From NCBI RefSeq assembly GCF_003605125.1, contig NZ_QPQT01000016.1:47287-111286 (forward strand): a stretch of 64,000 nt of DNA, given 5' to 3'. A model generated the notes under the pieces. The model saw only the letters and a list, made by a program, of their open reading frames with translations, was not told the DNA's origin and did not search any database. A program made the position numbers and the translations under genes. This stretch comes from Shewanella algidipiscicola. Its GTDB lineage: Bacteria > Pseudomonadota > Gammaproteobacteria > Enterobacterales > Shewanellaceae. Positions within the stretch are counted from its first letter, which is position 1; every line of letters begins with the position of its first letter. Below are positions 17,787 to 28,262 of this stretch, one piece after another.

Positions 17787-19919
17787 TTAGTTTAAACCAC
17801 GACGCTTAAGTAACGCTTCTGTGGTCGGTGCTTGTCCACGGAAGGCTTTGTAGGCTTCCATTGGTGGCACACTGTTACCCACTTCACGAATGGTCTTACG
17901 GTACTTCATGCCGATGTTGCGGTTTAATCCACCTTGGGTTTGCACGTAGGCGAACGCATCGGCCGCTAAGATCTCACTCCACATATAGGCGTAGTAACTG
18001 GCCGAGTATCCACCGGGGAAGGCATGAGCAAAATAGGTCGACTTATAGCGTGGTGGTACGGCAGCGATATTGATGCCATGTTTTTCCAGCGCGTTAGCTT
18101 CGAAATTCGCTACATCTTGTAATGGTGCGTCAGCAGGTAGTGAGTGCCATTCTAAATCTACTAATGCGGCGGCCATATACTCTAGGGTATCGAAGCCTTG
18201 ATTGAAGCTGCGCGATTTAAGTAATTTTTGCAGCAATTCATCAGGGATCACCTCACCAGTCTCATAGTGCTTAGCATAGTTAGCTAACACCTTAGGGTGG
18301 GCTGCCCAGTCTTCTTCGAAGGTCGATGGGAACTCGACAAAATCACGAGAGACCGCAGTGCCCGATAGGCTAGGGTAAGTGACTTTAGAGAACATACCGT
18401 GAGTGCCATGACCCAATTCGTGGAACATAGTGGTCACTTCATCGTAGCTAACGAAGGTGGGCTCTCCCTCTGGCGCCTTCTTGATGTTCATCACGTTAAC
18501 CACCACAGGCTTATTGTTAAGCAGTTTTGATTGCGCTACAAATGAGCTCATCCATGCACCGCCACGCTTGCCTTCACGGGCAAAGTAATCGCCATAGAAA
18601 ATCGCCATCGAAGTCCCGTCAGTATCAAACATCTCATAGGCTTTCACATCTTCATGGTACACAGGAAGATCGGGACGGGGCTTAAAGGTCACGCCGTAAA
18701 GCGATTCCAGTGTGAAAAATACGCCGTCAGTTAATACTCGATTGAACTCGAAATAAGGCTTGATGGAACTTTCATCAAGATTAAACTTCTCTTGACGTAC
18801 CTTCTCGGCATAAAACGCCCAGTCCCATGGCGCTAGGGTAAAATCGCCACCGGTTTTATTGATCATCGCCTGAATATCGTCGGCTTCTTTTTGAGTATTA
18901 GCGACAACGGCTGGCACCATAGAGCCAAACATCTTGTAAACCGCTTCAGGATTTTTAGCCATCTGCGGTGCTAGGCGATAGTCAGCCCAGCTCTTGTAGC
19001 CAAGTAGTGCGGCGCGCTCGGCGCGAAGTTGTGCAAGACGAGCAACCAATGAAGCCGTTTCGTTTTCACCCTGCATACCTCGGGTCGATGAGGCTTGCCA
19101 CACACGCTGGCGTAACTCACGGTTTTCAAGCTTAGCTAATACAGGTTGGCGCGTAGTATTGGTGATGCTAAGCAGGTATTTGCCTTCATGGCCTTGAGCC
19201 GCTGCATCGGCTTTGGCGGCGCGAATTTCACTGTCAGACAAGCCCGCTAATTGATCGACATCATCAACAACCACCGCAATCTCTTTGGTCAGGCGCATTA
19301 GGCGCTGGCTAAATTCATTGGTCAGTGTCGATTGTTCTTCATTAAGCACGCGAATTTGTGCTTTTTGCTCATCGGTTAATTTGGCGCCAGCCATGACAAA
19401 GCGTTGGTGATAAACCTCGATGAGGCGTACTTCCTCGTTGGTCAAACCTAAGGTGCTGCGCTGTTGATAGAGGCTGTCGATGCGAGCGAATAATGGTGCG
19501 TTAAGGTGAATATTGTCTGAATGAGCGGCCATTTTGGGCGCCATTTCACCTTGGATTTTACGCATTGTTGGGTTGCTATCTGTGCCCGCCAAGTTATAAA
19601 ACACCTTTGAAGCACGGTTTAGCAGTTCGCCGCTGGTTTCTAGTGCGACTATGGTGTTTTCAAATGTTGGTGCTTCGCTGTTATTGGCAATCGCGAGTAC
19701 TTGTTGATAATGCTCTTTAATGCCTTGTTCTAGCGCAGGTTTAAAATGCTCATCCTTAATGATGTTAAAATCAGGCGCTTGATATTGCAGCGCACTGGGT
19801 TGCATTAACGGATTTTGAGTTTGAACCGCTGCGGCAGAAGGCGCTTGAGTTTCATGGATTGAGCAGCCTGTAAGGGCAATCGTGGCCGCGATAGACGCAG
19901 CAAGTAATGTTTGGCGCAT
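17787..19919 (-). CDS. dcp: Peptidyl-dipeptidase Dcp (M3 family), lipoprotein
   Basis: A 710-residue zinc metallopeptidase of family M3, releasing dipeptides from peptide C-termini. The catalytic HExxH motif is FHELGHGTHGMFS, and the downstream Glu region FVEFPSTFEEDW is typical. Unlike E. coli Dcp (about 680 residues, no signal), this protein starts with a lipoprotein signal and lipobox ALTGC (Cys19), so it probably works in the periplasm or at the outer membrane. The ATG at 19919 is preferred to a TTG six codons upstream because of a GAAGG site. Monocistronic, ending at the duplicated terminator. Confidence 0.92.
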   Translation of the reverse strand: MRQTLLAASIAATIALTGCSIHETQAPSAAAVQTQNPLMQPSALQYQAPDFNIIKDEHFKPALEQGIKEHYQQVLAIANNSEAPTFENTIVALETSGELLNRASKVFYNLAGTDSNPTMRKIQGEMAPKMAAHSDNIHLNAPLFARIDSLYQQRSTLGLTNEEVRLIEVYHQRFVMAGAKLTDEQKAQIRVLNEEQSTLTNEFSQRLMRLTKEIAVVVDDVDQLAGLSDSEIRAAKADAAAQGHEGKYLLSITNTTRQPVLAKLENRELRQRVWQASSTRGMQGENETASLVARLAQLRAERAALLGYKSWADYRLAPQMAKNPEAVYKMFGSMVPAVVANTQKEADDIQAMINKTGGDFTLAPWDWAFYAEKVRQEKFNLDESSIKPYFEFNRVLTDGVFFTLESLYGVTFKPRPDLPVYHEDVKAYEMFDTDGTSMAIFYGDYFAREGKRGGAWMSSFVAQSKLLNNKPVVVNVMNIKKAPEGEPTFVSYDEVTTMFHELGHGTHGMFSKVTYPSLSGTAVSRDFVEFPSTFEEDWAAHPKVLANYAKHYETGEVIPDELLQKLLKSRSFNQGFDTLEYMAAALVDLEWHSLPADAPLQDVANFEANALEKHGINIAAVPPRYKSTYFAHAFPGGYSASYYAYMWSEILAADAFAYVQTQGGLNRNIGMKYRKTIREVGNSVPPMEAYKAFRGQAPTTEALLKRRGLN

Positions 19920-20188
19920 GTGTATAAGAACCTTCAATTGTTGTCTTGTTATTATTTACTCGCGTTTAAAGTAGCAAGTTTGAATTAAAATTGTCTTAAG
20001 CAACTTTGAGTTTGCTCAGATATTTTACTCAAATTTAATAGTTAACAATACCATTAATCTGCTTTGTTAGGGAAGTGTCAGCAATGTTTTGTGGTTCACA
20101 ACTAGGGTAATTGAACCAGTTTATAGCTGCGAAATAGGACTAATTAGTGTTAAAATGTGCCCTCAAAATAATCATAGGAATAACTCAG

Positions 20189-20767
20189 TTGGCGCAGCTC
20201 TATTTTTACTATTCTGCGATGAATGCAGGTAAATCGACCTCTTTACTTCAGTCATCTTATAATTATCGCGAGCGCGGTATGCACACTTTAGTGATGACAG
20301 CGTCAATTGACGATCGTTATGGCATAGGTAAGGTGGCGTCACGTATCGGTATTGAGACTGACGCGCAAGTGTTCAGTGCTAGCGATAATTTATCCGCGAT
20401 GATCAAGCGTGCTCATCAACAACAACATTTACACTGTATCTTAATTGATGAATCACAATTTCTCAGTAAAGAACAGGTAAAGCAATTAACTTATGTTGTT
20501 GATATTTTAGATATTCCAGTATTGTGCTACGGGCTTAAAACCGATTTCCAGGGTGAGCTTTTTAGTGGTAGTCAGTACCTGCTTGCTTGGGCCGATAAGC
20601 TGGTCGAGCTAAAAACTATTTGTCATTGCGGTCGAAAAGCCAACATGGTCGTGAGACTCGACGGTGAAGGCAAGCCCATGAAAGAGGGTGAGCAAGTGGC
20701 GATTGGTGGTAATGAAAGTTACGAGTCTGTTTGTCGTAAACATTTTCGTGAGTTTTTGTGGGATTAA
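20189..20767 (+). CDS. tdk: Thymidine kinase
   Basis: A 192-residue type II thymidine kinase phosphorylating thymidine with ATP for salvage. The P-loop SAMNAGKST, the DExQF motif IDESQFL and the lid-region sequence [15 protein letters not shown] are diagnostic; Cys residues there and in SVCRKHF bind structural zinc. The start is TTG at 20189: the protein then begins [16 protein letters not shown] as in relatives, with a TAGGAA site before it. The open frame runs 14 codons further upstream without family similarity. Confidence 0.93.
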   Translation: MAQLYFYYSAMNAGKSTSLLQSSYNYRERGMHTLVMTASIDDRYGIGKVASRIGIETDAQVFSASDNLSAMIKRAHQQQHLHCILIDESQFLSKEQVKQLTYVVDILDIPVLCYGLKTDFQGELFSGSQYLLAWADKLVELKTICHCGRKANMVVRLDGEGKPMKEGEQVAIGGNESYESVCRKHFREFLWD

Positions 20768-21216
20768 ATTAACTAGGGGTGAAATAGCGGCTGATTGTCT
20801 TTTAGTGATATACCTCTCCTCCACCTTGTTACACCATAATTACGATTACTCATTAGGCTGCGTGAATATGCGGCCTTTTATCTGTGATTGTCAGTTAGGA
20901 AATGAATAACTGTGGGGTGTTAAATAATAGCCACAGTTTATCGATTAAATTTAGTTTCTATATTTCGCATTTTTTCTGATGCTTATTATTACCTCGATGA
21001 TCCAATTTTTGTAAAATCTGTGATCTAGCTTTGATAATTGTATATCTATAGGTAATACCTAGTATTATGATTGTATTTCAGAGATGAGATCTCGCTCTTA
21101 AAAACATCGGTTGTAACATTATCGATACATAAAAGTTGTGCTAGATCAAAAGTATCTTTTGGTCTTAGCCTCAGAATTTAGCGATTCCAACGACCAATGA
21201 CTAAATTTGATAGCTA
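20768..21216. other. Intergenic region between tdk and the chemoreceptor gene
   Basis: Holds the candidate tdk terminator (listed separately) and the AT-rich promoter region of the chemoreceptor gene. No convincing short gene, RNA or operator was recognised. Confidence 0.4.
20855..20879 (+). terminator. Candidate terminator after tdk
   Basis: AGGCTGC / GCGGCCT stem (one G-T pair) with an 8-base loop, followed by a short T-run. Confidence 0.55.
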
Positions 21217-22791
21217 ATGCGTAATAACCAACCAGTGACCGATAAAGAGGTACTGCTAAGCGACGAAGATATATTGTTGTCTACGACAGACCTAAGCGGG
21301 AATATTTTACATGCTAATAACGACTTTTGCCGAATTTGTGGTTTCGAAGAAACGGAGTTATTGCAGCAACCGCACAATATTGTGCGCCACCCCGATATGC
21401 CCAAGCAAGCTTACGGCATGTTATGGAAATCACTCAAAGCGCGTCGCGCTTGGATGGGAATCGTTAAAAACCGTTGTAACGATGGCGGGTTTTACTGGGT
21501 TAATGCTTATGTGGCACCAGTTATAGAGAATGGTCAGGTTAAAGAGTATCAATCGGTTCGCCGCCGCGCAGACAAAGCGCAGATTGAGCGAGCAAAAGCG
21601 ATTTATCAGAGTTTGAATAAGGATGAATCGCGCCATGAGCTCGACAGCGCAACGTTTAGTTTTACCACTAAAATCAAGTTGTTTGCAGTGGTACTGATGC
21701 TGCTGAGTTTAGCCTGTAGCATCTATTCGCCCTGGTTAGCATTGGTGATGATGTTGCCTATGTGGTTTGGGCTGCAGCGGATCATGCGGCCACTGAATGA
21801 GCTTAATGAACGCGCTCTGTCGATATGTGATGATGGGGCGGCAAGGTATATTTTTACTGGGCGTAACGATGAGATAGGCAATATCTTATTTGCCATGGAC
21901 TCCCTGACCGCCGAGGTAGCCGGTGCAGTGGGGCGAATGGCAGATACATCATCGGCCATTGCACAAGACAGCTCAGAGCTACTGGACTCCATCACTGCTG
22001 CAGCGCAAAGGGCTGACAGCCAGAGTCAACAAACGGCGCAAGCCGCTGCGGCCGTCGAGGAGATGACAGCAAGTTTTAATGAGTTAGGTGAACAAATTAA
22101 ACAGGTGGCCGTTGATGTTGAAGGTAGCCAAGCCACCGTGGCACAGGGCTATGCGCAGTTAGATGCGGTGATCAGTGCAATCAATGGGCTCAATCAAGAG
22201 GTCGGCAATTTTGCTGGCGTGGTACAAGAGATTGAACACGACAGCGTTGCAATCAATGAAGTTCTTGATGTGATCAGTAATATCGCGGAGCAAACCAACT
22301 TACTTGCGCTGAATGCGGCTATCGAAGCAGCGAGGGCGGGTGAGTCGGGTAGAGGCTTTGCGGTAGTGGCCGATGAGGTGCGAAAACTCTCGTCGCGAAC
22401 CAGCGACTCTACCAGTCAAATAGATGAAATTGTTAATAAATTTCAACAAAGTGCCGCCAATGCAGCACGTACATTAGTCGCAGGACAAACCCAAGCGACT
22501 CGCGCCGTTGAATTGGTGAAGCAGGCGGAAACGGTATTTGCTGGATTAGTCTCAACCATGCAGCGCATCAATGGTATGACAGATCATAGTGCCAATGCGA
22601 TGAAGGAGCAGGGAATTGCGGCCACAGAGATAAGTGACTCGTTACAAACCATCAGTGAGTTGGCCTGTGAAGGGTATGAACAATCCCAAGCCGATCGCAA
22701 ACTGGGGCAAAGTACTTCGCACAAAGCGTTAGAATCGCGGCAGCTCGCCAGACAGTTTTGGACTCAAGCAATACAACGCGCTAATCGCTAA
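21217..22791 (+). CDS. Aer-like methyl-accepting chemotaxis protein with N-terminal PAS domain
   Basis: A 524-residue chemoreceptor. A PAS domain (about residues 15-120) has the FAD/PAS-type pattern of Aer ([41 protein letters not shown]). A hydrophobic membrane anchor lies at about 148-190, followed by a short HAMP-like linker. A long coiled-coil signalling domain has the conserved hairpin tip [22 protein letters not shown]. It lacks a periplasmic ligand domain, so it probably senses redox or oxygen from the cytoplasm, as Aer does. The ribosome site is weak. It stands alone, away from che genes, which is normal for receptors. Confidence 0.88.
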   Translation: MRNNQPVTDKEVLLSDEDILLSTTDLSGNILHANNDFCRICGFEETELLQQPHNIVRHPDMPKQAYGMLWKSLKARRAWMGIVKNRCNDGGFYWVNAYVAPVIENGQVKEYQSVRRRADKAQIERAKAIYQSLNKDESRHELDSATFSFTTKIKLFAVVLMLLSLACSIYSPWLALVMMLPMWFGLQRIMRPLNELNERALSICDDGAARYIFTGRNDEIGNILFAMDSLTAEVAGAVGRMADTSSAIAQDSSELLDSITAAAQRADSQSQQTAQAAAAVEEMTASFNELGEQIKQVAVDVEGSQATVAQGYAQLDAVISAINGLNQEVGNFAGVVQEIEHDSVAINEVLDVISNIAEQTNLLALNAAIEAARAGESGRGFAVVADEVRKLSSRTSDSTSQIDEIVNKFQQSAANAARTLVAGQTQATRAVELVKQAETVFAGLVSTMQRINGMTDHSANAMKEQGIAATEISDSLQTISELACEGYEQSQADRKLGQSTSHKALESRQLARQFWTQAIQRANR

Positions 22792-22802
22792 GTCGTTTTA
22801 AC

Positions 22803-22839
22803 AAAAACCACCCTAGAATCGGTATCCTTGGGTGGTTTT
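22803..22839. terminator. Terminator between the chemoreceptor gene and the liu operon
   Basis: AAAAACCACCC / GGGTGGTTTT stem with T-runs on both strands. It is placed to end the chemoreceptor mRNA and perhaps the convergent liu mRNA. Confidence 0.8.
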
Positions 22840-22940
22840 GCGGTTTATCCCGCGCTCAAGCGATGAGCCAACGCTCGGGTTATCTCCCATTTAGCATGAG
22901 ATACTCTCACCATGTGGTAGTGCTAACAATCGACGTGAGC

Positions 22941-23597
22941 TTAAAATACCATTTCAGGTACATGCTCAGGCACGATAAGTTTCCCTGCCGTTTTTTCAAT
23001 GATCTCCTCGACACTCACCCCGGGTGCGCGCTCAAGCAGATGGAACGCCCCATCTTTAATCTCGACAAAAGCCAAGTCGGTTAATACCCGCTTGATACAG
23101 CCATAACCAGTGAGCGGTAGCTCGCATTTAGGCAGTAACTTTGAGTTGCCGTATTTGTCGGCGTGCATCATGGTGACGATAATATTGTCGGCGCCAGCCA
23201 CTAAATCCATGGCGCCGCCCATGCCTTTGACCAATTTCCCCGGGATCATCCAAGAAGCAATTGAGCCATTCACATCGACTTCAAACGCACCAAGCACGGT
23301 TAAATCTACGTGGCCGCCGCGGATCATCGCAAAGCTCTCGGCCGACGAGAAAAAAGATGCGCCGGGGACTGCCGTTACCGTTTGTTTACCCGCATTGATC
23401 AGATCGGCATCTATGGTCTCTTCCGTTGGAAACTCGCCCATGCCAAGCAGCCCATTTTCCGATTGCAGCATCACTTCAATGCCCTCGGGAATATAGTTAG
23501 CGACTAAGGTGGGAATACCAATGCCTAAATTGACATAAAAGCCATCTTGCAGCTCTTGGGAAACACGTTGTGCTAATTGTTCTCTTGATAACGCCAT
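22941..23597 (-). CDS. scoB: 3-oxoacid CoA-transferase, subunit B
   Basis: A 218-residue beta subunit of succinyl-CoA:3-ketoacid (acetoacetate) CoA transferase. The catalytic glutamate of family I CoA transferases lies in SENGLLGMG. The LGIGIPTLVANYIP N-terminal stretch and GGAMDLVAG are also typical. It is the last gene of the liu operon, with a strong AGGAGG site. With subunit A it activates the acetoacetate made by HMG-CoA lyase to acetoacetyl-CoA, finishing leucine catabolism. Comparative work in Shewanella has used the name liuG. Confidence 0.92.
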   Translation of the reverse strand: MALSREQLAQRVSQELQDGFYVNLGIGIPTLVANYIPEGIEVMLQSENGLLGMGEFPTEETIDADLINAGKQTVTAVPGASFFSSAESFAMIRGGHVDLTVLGAFEVDVNGSIASWMIPGKLVKGMGGAMDLVAGADNIIVTMMHADKYGNSKLLPKCELPLTGYGCIKRVLTDLAFVEIKDGAFHLLERAPGVSVEEIIEKTAGKLIVPEHVPEMVF

Positions 23598-23608
23598 GGT
23601 GTTTCCTC

Positions 23609-24316
23609 CTATTTAGTGGCTGCTTTAACGGTACGTTGCTCGATACGCTTCTCGAACGTGCCTTGAATGAGGCGATCGACATAGATACCTGGGGTATGGA
23701 TATGATCAGGGTCGAGCTCCCCAGGCTCAACGATATGCTCGGCTTCCACCACGGTGATTTTGCCAGCGGTGGCCATCATAGGGTTGAAATTGGCGGCGGT
23801 TTTACGGAATACCAAGTTACCCATAGTATCGGCTTTCCACGCGCGGACTAAGGCAAAGTCGGCTTTTAGCGCTGGCTCTAGTACGTAGTGACGGCCATCG
23901 ATTTCGCGCGTCTCTTTATCTTCAGCGACGGGGGTGCCATAGCCTGTGGCGGTAAAGAAGGCGGGAATACCGGCGCCGCCCGCGCGGATTTTTTCCGCTA
24001 ACGTGCCTTGTGGTGTCAAAATCACATTGAGTTCGCCTGAGAGCATCTGCTGCTCAAAGGTGGCGTTTTCACCCACATATGAGGCGATCATGGTGCTGAT
24101 CTGACGGCTCTTTAACAGCAGCCCTAAGCCAAAATCATCGACGCCAGCGTTGTTGGAAATCGCTGTGAGTCCGCGAGTGCCCATTTTTACCATTTGGGCA
24201 ATAAGCCCTTCAGGAATGCCGCACAGGCCAAAACCACCCACCATAATGGTCATATTGTCTTCAAGGCCATCTAATGCTGCTTCGTAGCTGTTAACCAGCT
24301 TATTGAGTCCTGCCAT
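23609..24316 (-). CDS. scoA: 3-oxoacid CoA-transferase, subunit A
   Basis: A 235-residue alpha subunit of acetoacetate CoA transferase. The N-terminal [13 protein letters not shown] motif is the CoA-transferase alpha signature, and [18 protein letters not shown] is the characteristic loop. It lies 11 bases before subunit B and has an AGGAG ribosome site. Called liuF in some Shewanella regulon studies. It forms a heteromer with subunit B; the E. coli counterpart pair is atoDA. Confidence 0.92.
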   Translation of the reverse strand: MAGLNKLVNSYEAALDGLEDNMTIMVGGFGLCGIPEGLIAQMVKMGTRGLTAISNNAGVDDFGLGLLLKSRQISTMIASYVGENATFEQQMLSGELNVILTPQGTLAEKIRAGGAGIPAFFTATGYGTPVAEDKETREIDGRHYVLEPALKADFALVRAWKADTMGNLVFRKTAANFNPMMATAGKITVVEAEHIVEPGELDPDHIHTPGIYVDRLIQGTFEKRIEQRTVKAATK

Positions 24317-24386
24317 TATTATTATCTCCTGTGAGAGGCGCTAGGCTCAGCGCCCAGCATCTATTTATTCTAGTCGCGCCTAAGGG

Positions 24387-25295
24387 TTATTCGGTCAGCG
24401 CAAGGGCCACTTTAGAGCCATTTTTTCGGCCCAGTGCTTGGCTAATTGTGTTGCCCGCCTCAATTAAACGCGGTAAATCAACGCCGGTTTCTATGCCTAA
24501 ACCGTGTAGCATGTAGACCAGATCTTCTGTTGCCAAATTACCCGATGCACCTTTGGCATAAGGGCAACCACCCAGACCTGCGACCGAGCTGTCGATGACC
24601 CTCACGCCTGTTTCTAAACAGGCGAGAATATTAGCCAGCGCTTGACCATAGGTATCATGAAAATGCAGCGCAAGTTTGCCTACAGGGACTTTCTCGGCAA
24701 CCGCTTCAACCATTTTACGGGCGTTAACGGGCGTGCCAACACCGATAGTGTCGCCGAGTGAAACTTCATAGCAGCCCATCTTGTAAAGAAGTTCTGCCAC
24801 TCTCGCGACTTCACTTACGGCAATATCACCTTCATAGGGACAGCCTAAAACACAAGAGACATAGCCCCGTACGGCGATGTTTTTGGCTTTAGCCGCCTCC
24901 ATTACAGGGATAAAGCGCTCTATCGATTCCTCAATTGAACAGTTGATATTACGCTGGCTGAAGCTCTGTGAAGCGGCACCAAAGATGGCCACTTCATCTG
25001 CACCAGCGTCAAGCGCAAGTTCCAGCCCTTTTAAATTGGGCGTCAGCGCGCTGTAGACTACGCCACTGCGTTTATTGAGCTGCTTAAAAATATCCGCCGA
25101 ATCGGCCATCTGTGGCACCCATTTGGGTGACACAAAGCTGCCAGCCTCGATGCGCTTTAGGCCAGCCATGCCTAACTGGTCGATAAGGATAAGCTTGTCA
25201 GCCGTAGTGACTGCTCGCTCATTTTGCAAGCCATCGCGAGCACCAACCTCAAAAAGGCTTACCTTGCTTGGGTATCTGCCAAGGCTAGTGGACAT
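24387..25295 (-). CDS. liuE: Hydroxymethylglutaryl-CoA lyase
   Basis: A 302-residue TIM-barrel lyase splitting HMG-CoA into acetyl-CoA and acetoacetate. The N-terminal [11 protein letters not shown] motif carries metal- and substrate-binding residues, HFHDTYGQ supplies metal-binding His residues, and the catalytic Cys loop is visible as [14 protein letters not shown]. The ATG is two bases after the liuD stop and has an AGGAGG site inside the liuD end. Fifth step of the leucine pathway; also named mvaB/hmgL in other organisms. Confidence 0.94.
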   Translation of the reverse strand: MSTSLGRYPSKVSLFEVGARDGLQNERAVTTADKLILIDQLGMAGLKRIEAGSFVSPKWVPQMADSADIFKQLNKRSGVVYSALTPNLKGLELALDAGADEVAIFGAASQSFSQRNINCSIEESIERFIPVMEAAKAKNIAVRGYVSCVLGCPYEGDIAVSEVARVAELLYKMGCYEVSLGDTIGVGTPVNARKMVEAVAEKVPVGKLALHFHDTYGQALANILACLETGVRVIDSSVAGLGGCPYAKGASGNLATEDLVYMLHGLGIETGVDLPRLIEAGNTISQALGRKNGSKVALALTE

Positions 25296-25297
25296 GA

Positions 25298-27331
25298 TTA
25301 AGCCTCCTCACTAGCGCTGACATCGGCAAGTACTGCGCCATCACTGACCAGCTCGCCAGGCTCAAAGAAAAAGGCGGTAACTGTGCCATTAAACGGCGCC
25401 TCTATGGTGTATTCCATCTTCATCGCTTCCATCACCATTAAGCCTTGACCTTGTTCAACCTTATCGCCGACTGCAACAAGATGGGTCACGATAGTGCCAT
25501 TCATAGGCGCTTTTAGTTTATCTTCGCTGCTGCCTTGGTCTTCAACAATTTCAGTCTGAATCGCACGGTAATGATAGCTGCCAGAGGGTAAAAATAGCGT
25601 AAAGTCATCACCTTCACGGCTCACGGGGATCTTGCTCTTATGGCCGTTAATCTCCGCATGCAGCAGATCTTGTTTTAGCTCACCGCTGAGGGTCAGTGTT
25701 TGATCGTTAAAGTTGAGATAATAACTATCACCTACTTGACTGAGGGTTAAGTGCTGTATTTGATGTTGGTCATCCAGCAAGGTGAGCTGGTGAACGCCGC
25801 TGCGGTTAAGCCTAAAGCCACTCACTTGGCCCCAAGGCGAGTAGGGATCATTGCTATTGGTAGCGGTGAGTTTTGCCTGCTCTTTTTGCGCGCAAAGGTG
25901 GTATAGCGCGGCAAAGGCGAGGGCACTATTTTGCTCTTTGCTATTGTCAGTATCTAAATTCGTACCAATTAAGGTGTCGCCGTAACGCTCAATAAAGTCG
26001 GTGCTAAAGTTGGCATCGCTAAAGGCGTGATGCTCAGCGATATTGGCTAAGAACTCGATGTTATGTTTCAGGCCACTGATTTGATATGACTCGAGGGCAT
26101 GCACTAAACGTTGCAGTGCCCGTGGGCGTGACTCGTCCCAAACAATCAATTTGGCAATCATGGGGTCGTAAAAGTTACTGATCACATCGTTTTCGCGAAT
26201 GCCTGAGTCGATACGCACATAGCGGTTTTGCTCGGGCTCACGCAGGAAGTTCAGTTTACCGCTGGCGGGTAAAAACGCATTTTGCGGATCTTCGGCGTAA
26301 ATTCGCACTTCAAATGAATGTCCATGAATGCGCACTTCATCTTGGCTCAGTGGTAATTCGCTGCCACTGGCAACCATCAGCTGCCACTTTACTAGGTCTT
26401 GGCCGGTGACCATCTCGGTGACAGGATGCTCAACCTGTAGACGCGTATTCATCTCCATAAAGTAGAAGCTGCTCGCCTCATCGGTCGCGTGGGTATCGAG
26501 CAGAAACTCGACCGTACCGGCGCCGACATAATCAATCGCTTTTGCGGCAGCAACGGCTGCTTCACCCATGGCGCGGCGAAGGCTGTCGGTTAGACCGGGT
26601 GCTGGGGCTTCCTCAACCACCTTTTGGTGACGACGTTGAATAGAGCAGTCACGGTCGGAGAGATAGATACAGTTGCCTTGGGTGTCGGCAAACACTTGCA
26701 CTTCGACATGGCGCGGCTGTCTTAGGTAACGTTCAATCAATAATTTATCGTTACCAAAAGACGATGCCGCTTCTCGGCGCGCCGAGTTAATCGCATCCAG
26801 TGCTTCTTTTTCAGACTCAACAATACGCATTCCTTTACCGCCACCGCCATAGGCCGCTTTGATAAGTTGCGGAAAGCCTATCTCTTTCGAGGCTTGAAGT
26901 AAGCTTGCATCGCTTTGATCGTCACCATGGTAACCCGGTACTAAGGGGACATTGGCTTGTTGCATGATGTTTTTGGCGGCGCTTTTGCTGCCCATGGCAT
27001 CGATGGCGTTGGCGCCAGGGCCAACAAAGGCGATGCCGGCTTGTTCACACTGGCGAGCAAAGTCGGCATTTTCAGACAAAAATCCATAACCCGGATGAAT
27101 AGCCTGAGCGCCACTGCGCTTAGCGATATCGAGGATCAACTCGCCTTTAAGGTATGACTCACTTGGCGCGCTGCCGCCTAAGTAGAAAGACTCATCGGCC
27201 ATCGCCACATGACGTGCATCTTTATCGGCATCGGAATAGAGAGCAACGGTTTTAACCCCCATGGCATTGGCAGTCTTGATGATGCGACAAGCAATTTCGC
27301 CGCGGTTGGCAATCAGTAGTTTAGTAAACAT
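25298..27331 (-). CDS. liuD: Methylcrotonyl-CoA carboxylase, biotin-carrying alpha subunit
   Basis: A 677-residue subunit with an N-terminal biotin carboxylase domain (to about residue 450; ATP-grasp motif [14 protein letters not shown] and the [15 protein letters not shown] signature) and a C-terminal biotinyl domain (about 600-675) with the biotin-attachment motif EAMKME. Between them is the BT-type linker region of this carboxylase family. With LiuB it carboxylates 3-methylcrotonyl-CoA to 3-methylglutaconyl-CoA using ATP and bicarbonate. A GGGAG site precedes the ATG. Position in the operon supports MCC rather than propionyl- or geranyl-CoA carboxylase. Confidence 0.93.
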   Translation of the reverse strand: MFTKLLIANRGEIACRIIKTANAMGVKTVALYSDADKDARHVAMADESFYLGGSAPSESYLKGELILDIAKRSGAQAIHPGYGFLSENADFARQCEQAGIAFVGPGANAIDAMGSKSAAKNIMQQANVPLVPGYHGDDQSDASLLQASKEIGFPQLIKAAYGGGGKGMRIVESEKEALDAINSARREAASSFGNDKLLIERYLRQPRHVEVQVFADTQGNCIYLSDRDCSIQRRHQKVVEEAPAPGLTDSLRRAMGEAAVAAAKAIDYVGAGTVEFLLDTHATDEASSFYFMEMNTRLQVEHPVTEMVTGQDLVKWQLMVASGSELPLSQDEVRIHGHSFEVRIYAEDPQNAFLPASGKLNFLREPEQNRYVRIDSGIRENDVISNFYDPMIAKLIVWDESRPRALQRLVHALESYQISGLKHNIEFLANIAEHHAFSDANFSTDFIERYGDTLIGTNLDTDNSKEQNSALAFAALYHLCAQKEQAKLTATNSNDPYSPWGQVSGFRLNRSGVHQLTLLDDQHQIQHLTLSQVGDSYYLNFNDQTLTLSGELKQDLLHAEINGHKSKIPVSREGDDFTLFLPSGSYHYRAIQTEIVEDQGSSEDKLKAPMNGTIVTHLVAVGDKVEQGQGLMVMEAMKMEYTIEAPFNGTVTAFFFEPGELVSDGAVLADVSASEEA

Positions 27332-27386
27332 AATTAGCGAACTCCCGGGCTTGGCTTGGCAATAGGGTCATTATTTATTGTGGTGT

Positions 27387-28217
27387 TCATATCGCTTTCC
27401 AATCTGGGCTACGTTTATCGAAAAAGGCATTGAGACCCTCTTGACCTTCGTTTGATACACGAATGCGGGCGATGCGCTCACTGGTGTAGTGCAATGTATC
27501 GTCATCGATAACGCCATCTTCTAAGCGTGACAACAAGGTTTTTACCCATGCCATACCTTGAGGGCTATTACTTAGGAGGGCTGTGATAATGGGCGCGGCC
27601 GCAACGTCAATATCATCTGCTATCTCGTGGATAACATTGAGCTTTAGTGCTGTATCTGCATTAAAGCGCTCGGCGGTGAGCATGTAGCGGCGTGAGGCGC
27701 GTTGCCCCATGGCGCGTACCACGTAAGGGCTGATCACCGCGGGAATTAATCCAAGCTTGACTTCGCTCAGGCAGAAGCTGGCGCGCTCATTGGCGATAGC
27801 GATATCGCTTGCGCAGATAAGGCCGAGCGCACCACCAAAGGCGGCGCCTTGTACCAGCGCAATGGTCGGTTTAGGAAATTTATCTAATGTATGCATCAAG
27901 GTGGCCAGCTCATTGGCATCGGCCAAGTTTTGCTCAAAATCCATCTTGGCTTGTTTGCGCATCCAGTTGAGATCGGCACCCGCGCTAAAGTTTTTACCAT
28001 TGGCCTTGAGCACTAACACTTGGCAGTCATCATTGCTGGCAAAATGGTTCAGCGCTGCGATCATCTCGCGAATCATCACCTCATCGAAGGCGTTATGTTT
28101 ATCGGCGCGATTAAGCACCATCTCACCGACACCACTGTTTAAGGCGCAGCTGAGATATTGAAAATCGGTGTCTAACTTATTGTTTAAATGAGTATCTAGT
28201 GTTGTCTTGTCGGTCAT
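27387..28217 (-). CDS. liuC: Methylglutaconyl-CoA hydratase (enoyl-CoA hydratase family)
   Basis: A 276-residue crotonase-fold enzyme. The oxyanion-hole motifs are FSAGADLNWM (about residues 82-91) and GAAFGGALGLICASDIAIA. Operon position between the two MCC subunits identifies it as the hydratase converting 3-methylglutaconyl-CoA to HMG-CoA. An AAAGGA site precedes the ATG. A general enoyl-CoA hydratase cannot be excluded on sequence alone. Confidence 0.9.
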   Translation of the reverse strand: MTDKTTLDTHLNNKLDTDFQYLSCALNSGVGEMVLNRADKHNAFDEVMIREMIAALNHFASNDDCQVLVLKANGKNFSAGADLNWMRKQAKMDFEQNLADANELATLMHTLDKFPKPTIALVQGAAFGGALGLICASDIAIANERASFCLSEVKLGLIPAVISPYVVRAMGQRASRRYMLTAERFNADTALKLNVIHEIADDIDVAAAPIITALLSNSPQGMAWVKTLLSRLEDGVIDDDTLHYTSERIARIRVSNEGQEGLNAFFDKRSPDWKAI

Positions 28218-28262
28218 GTTTGCATCCTTTGCCTACGTTGAGAAATCGAAGTTAATGGCCGC

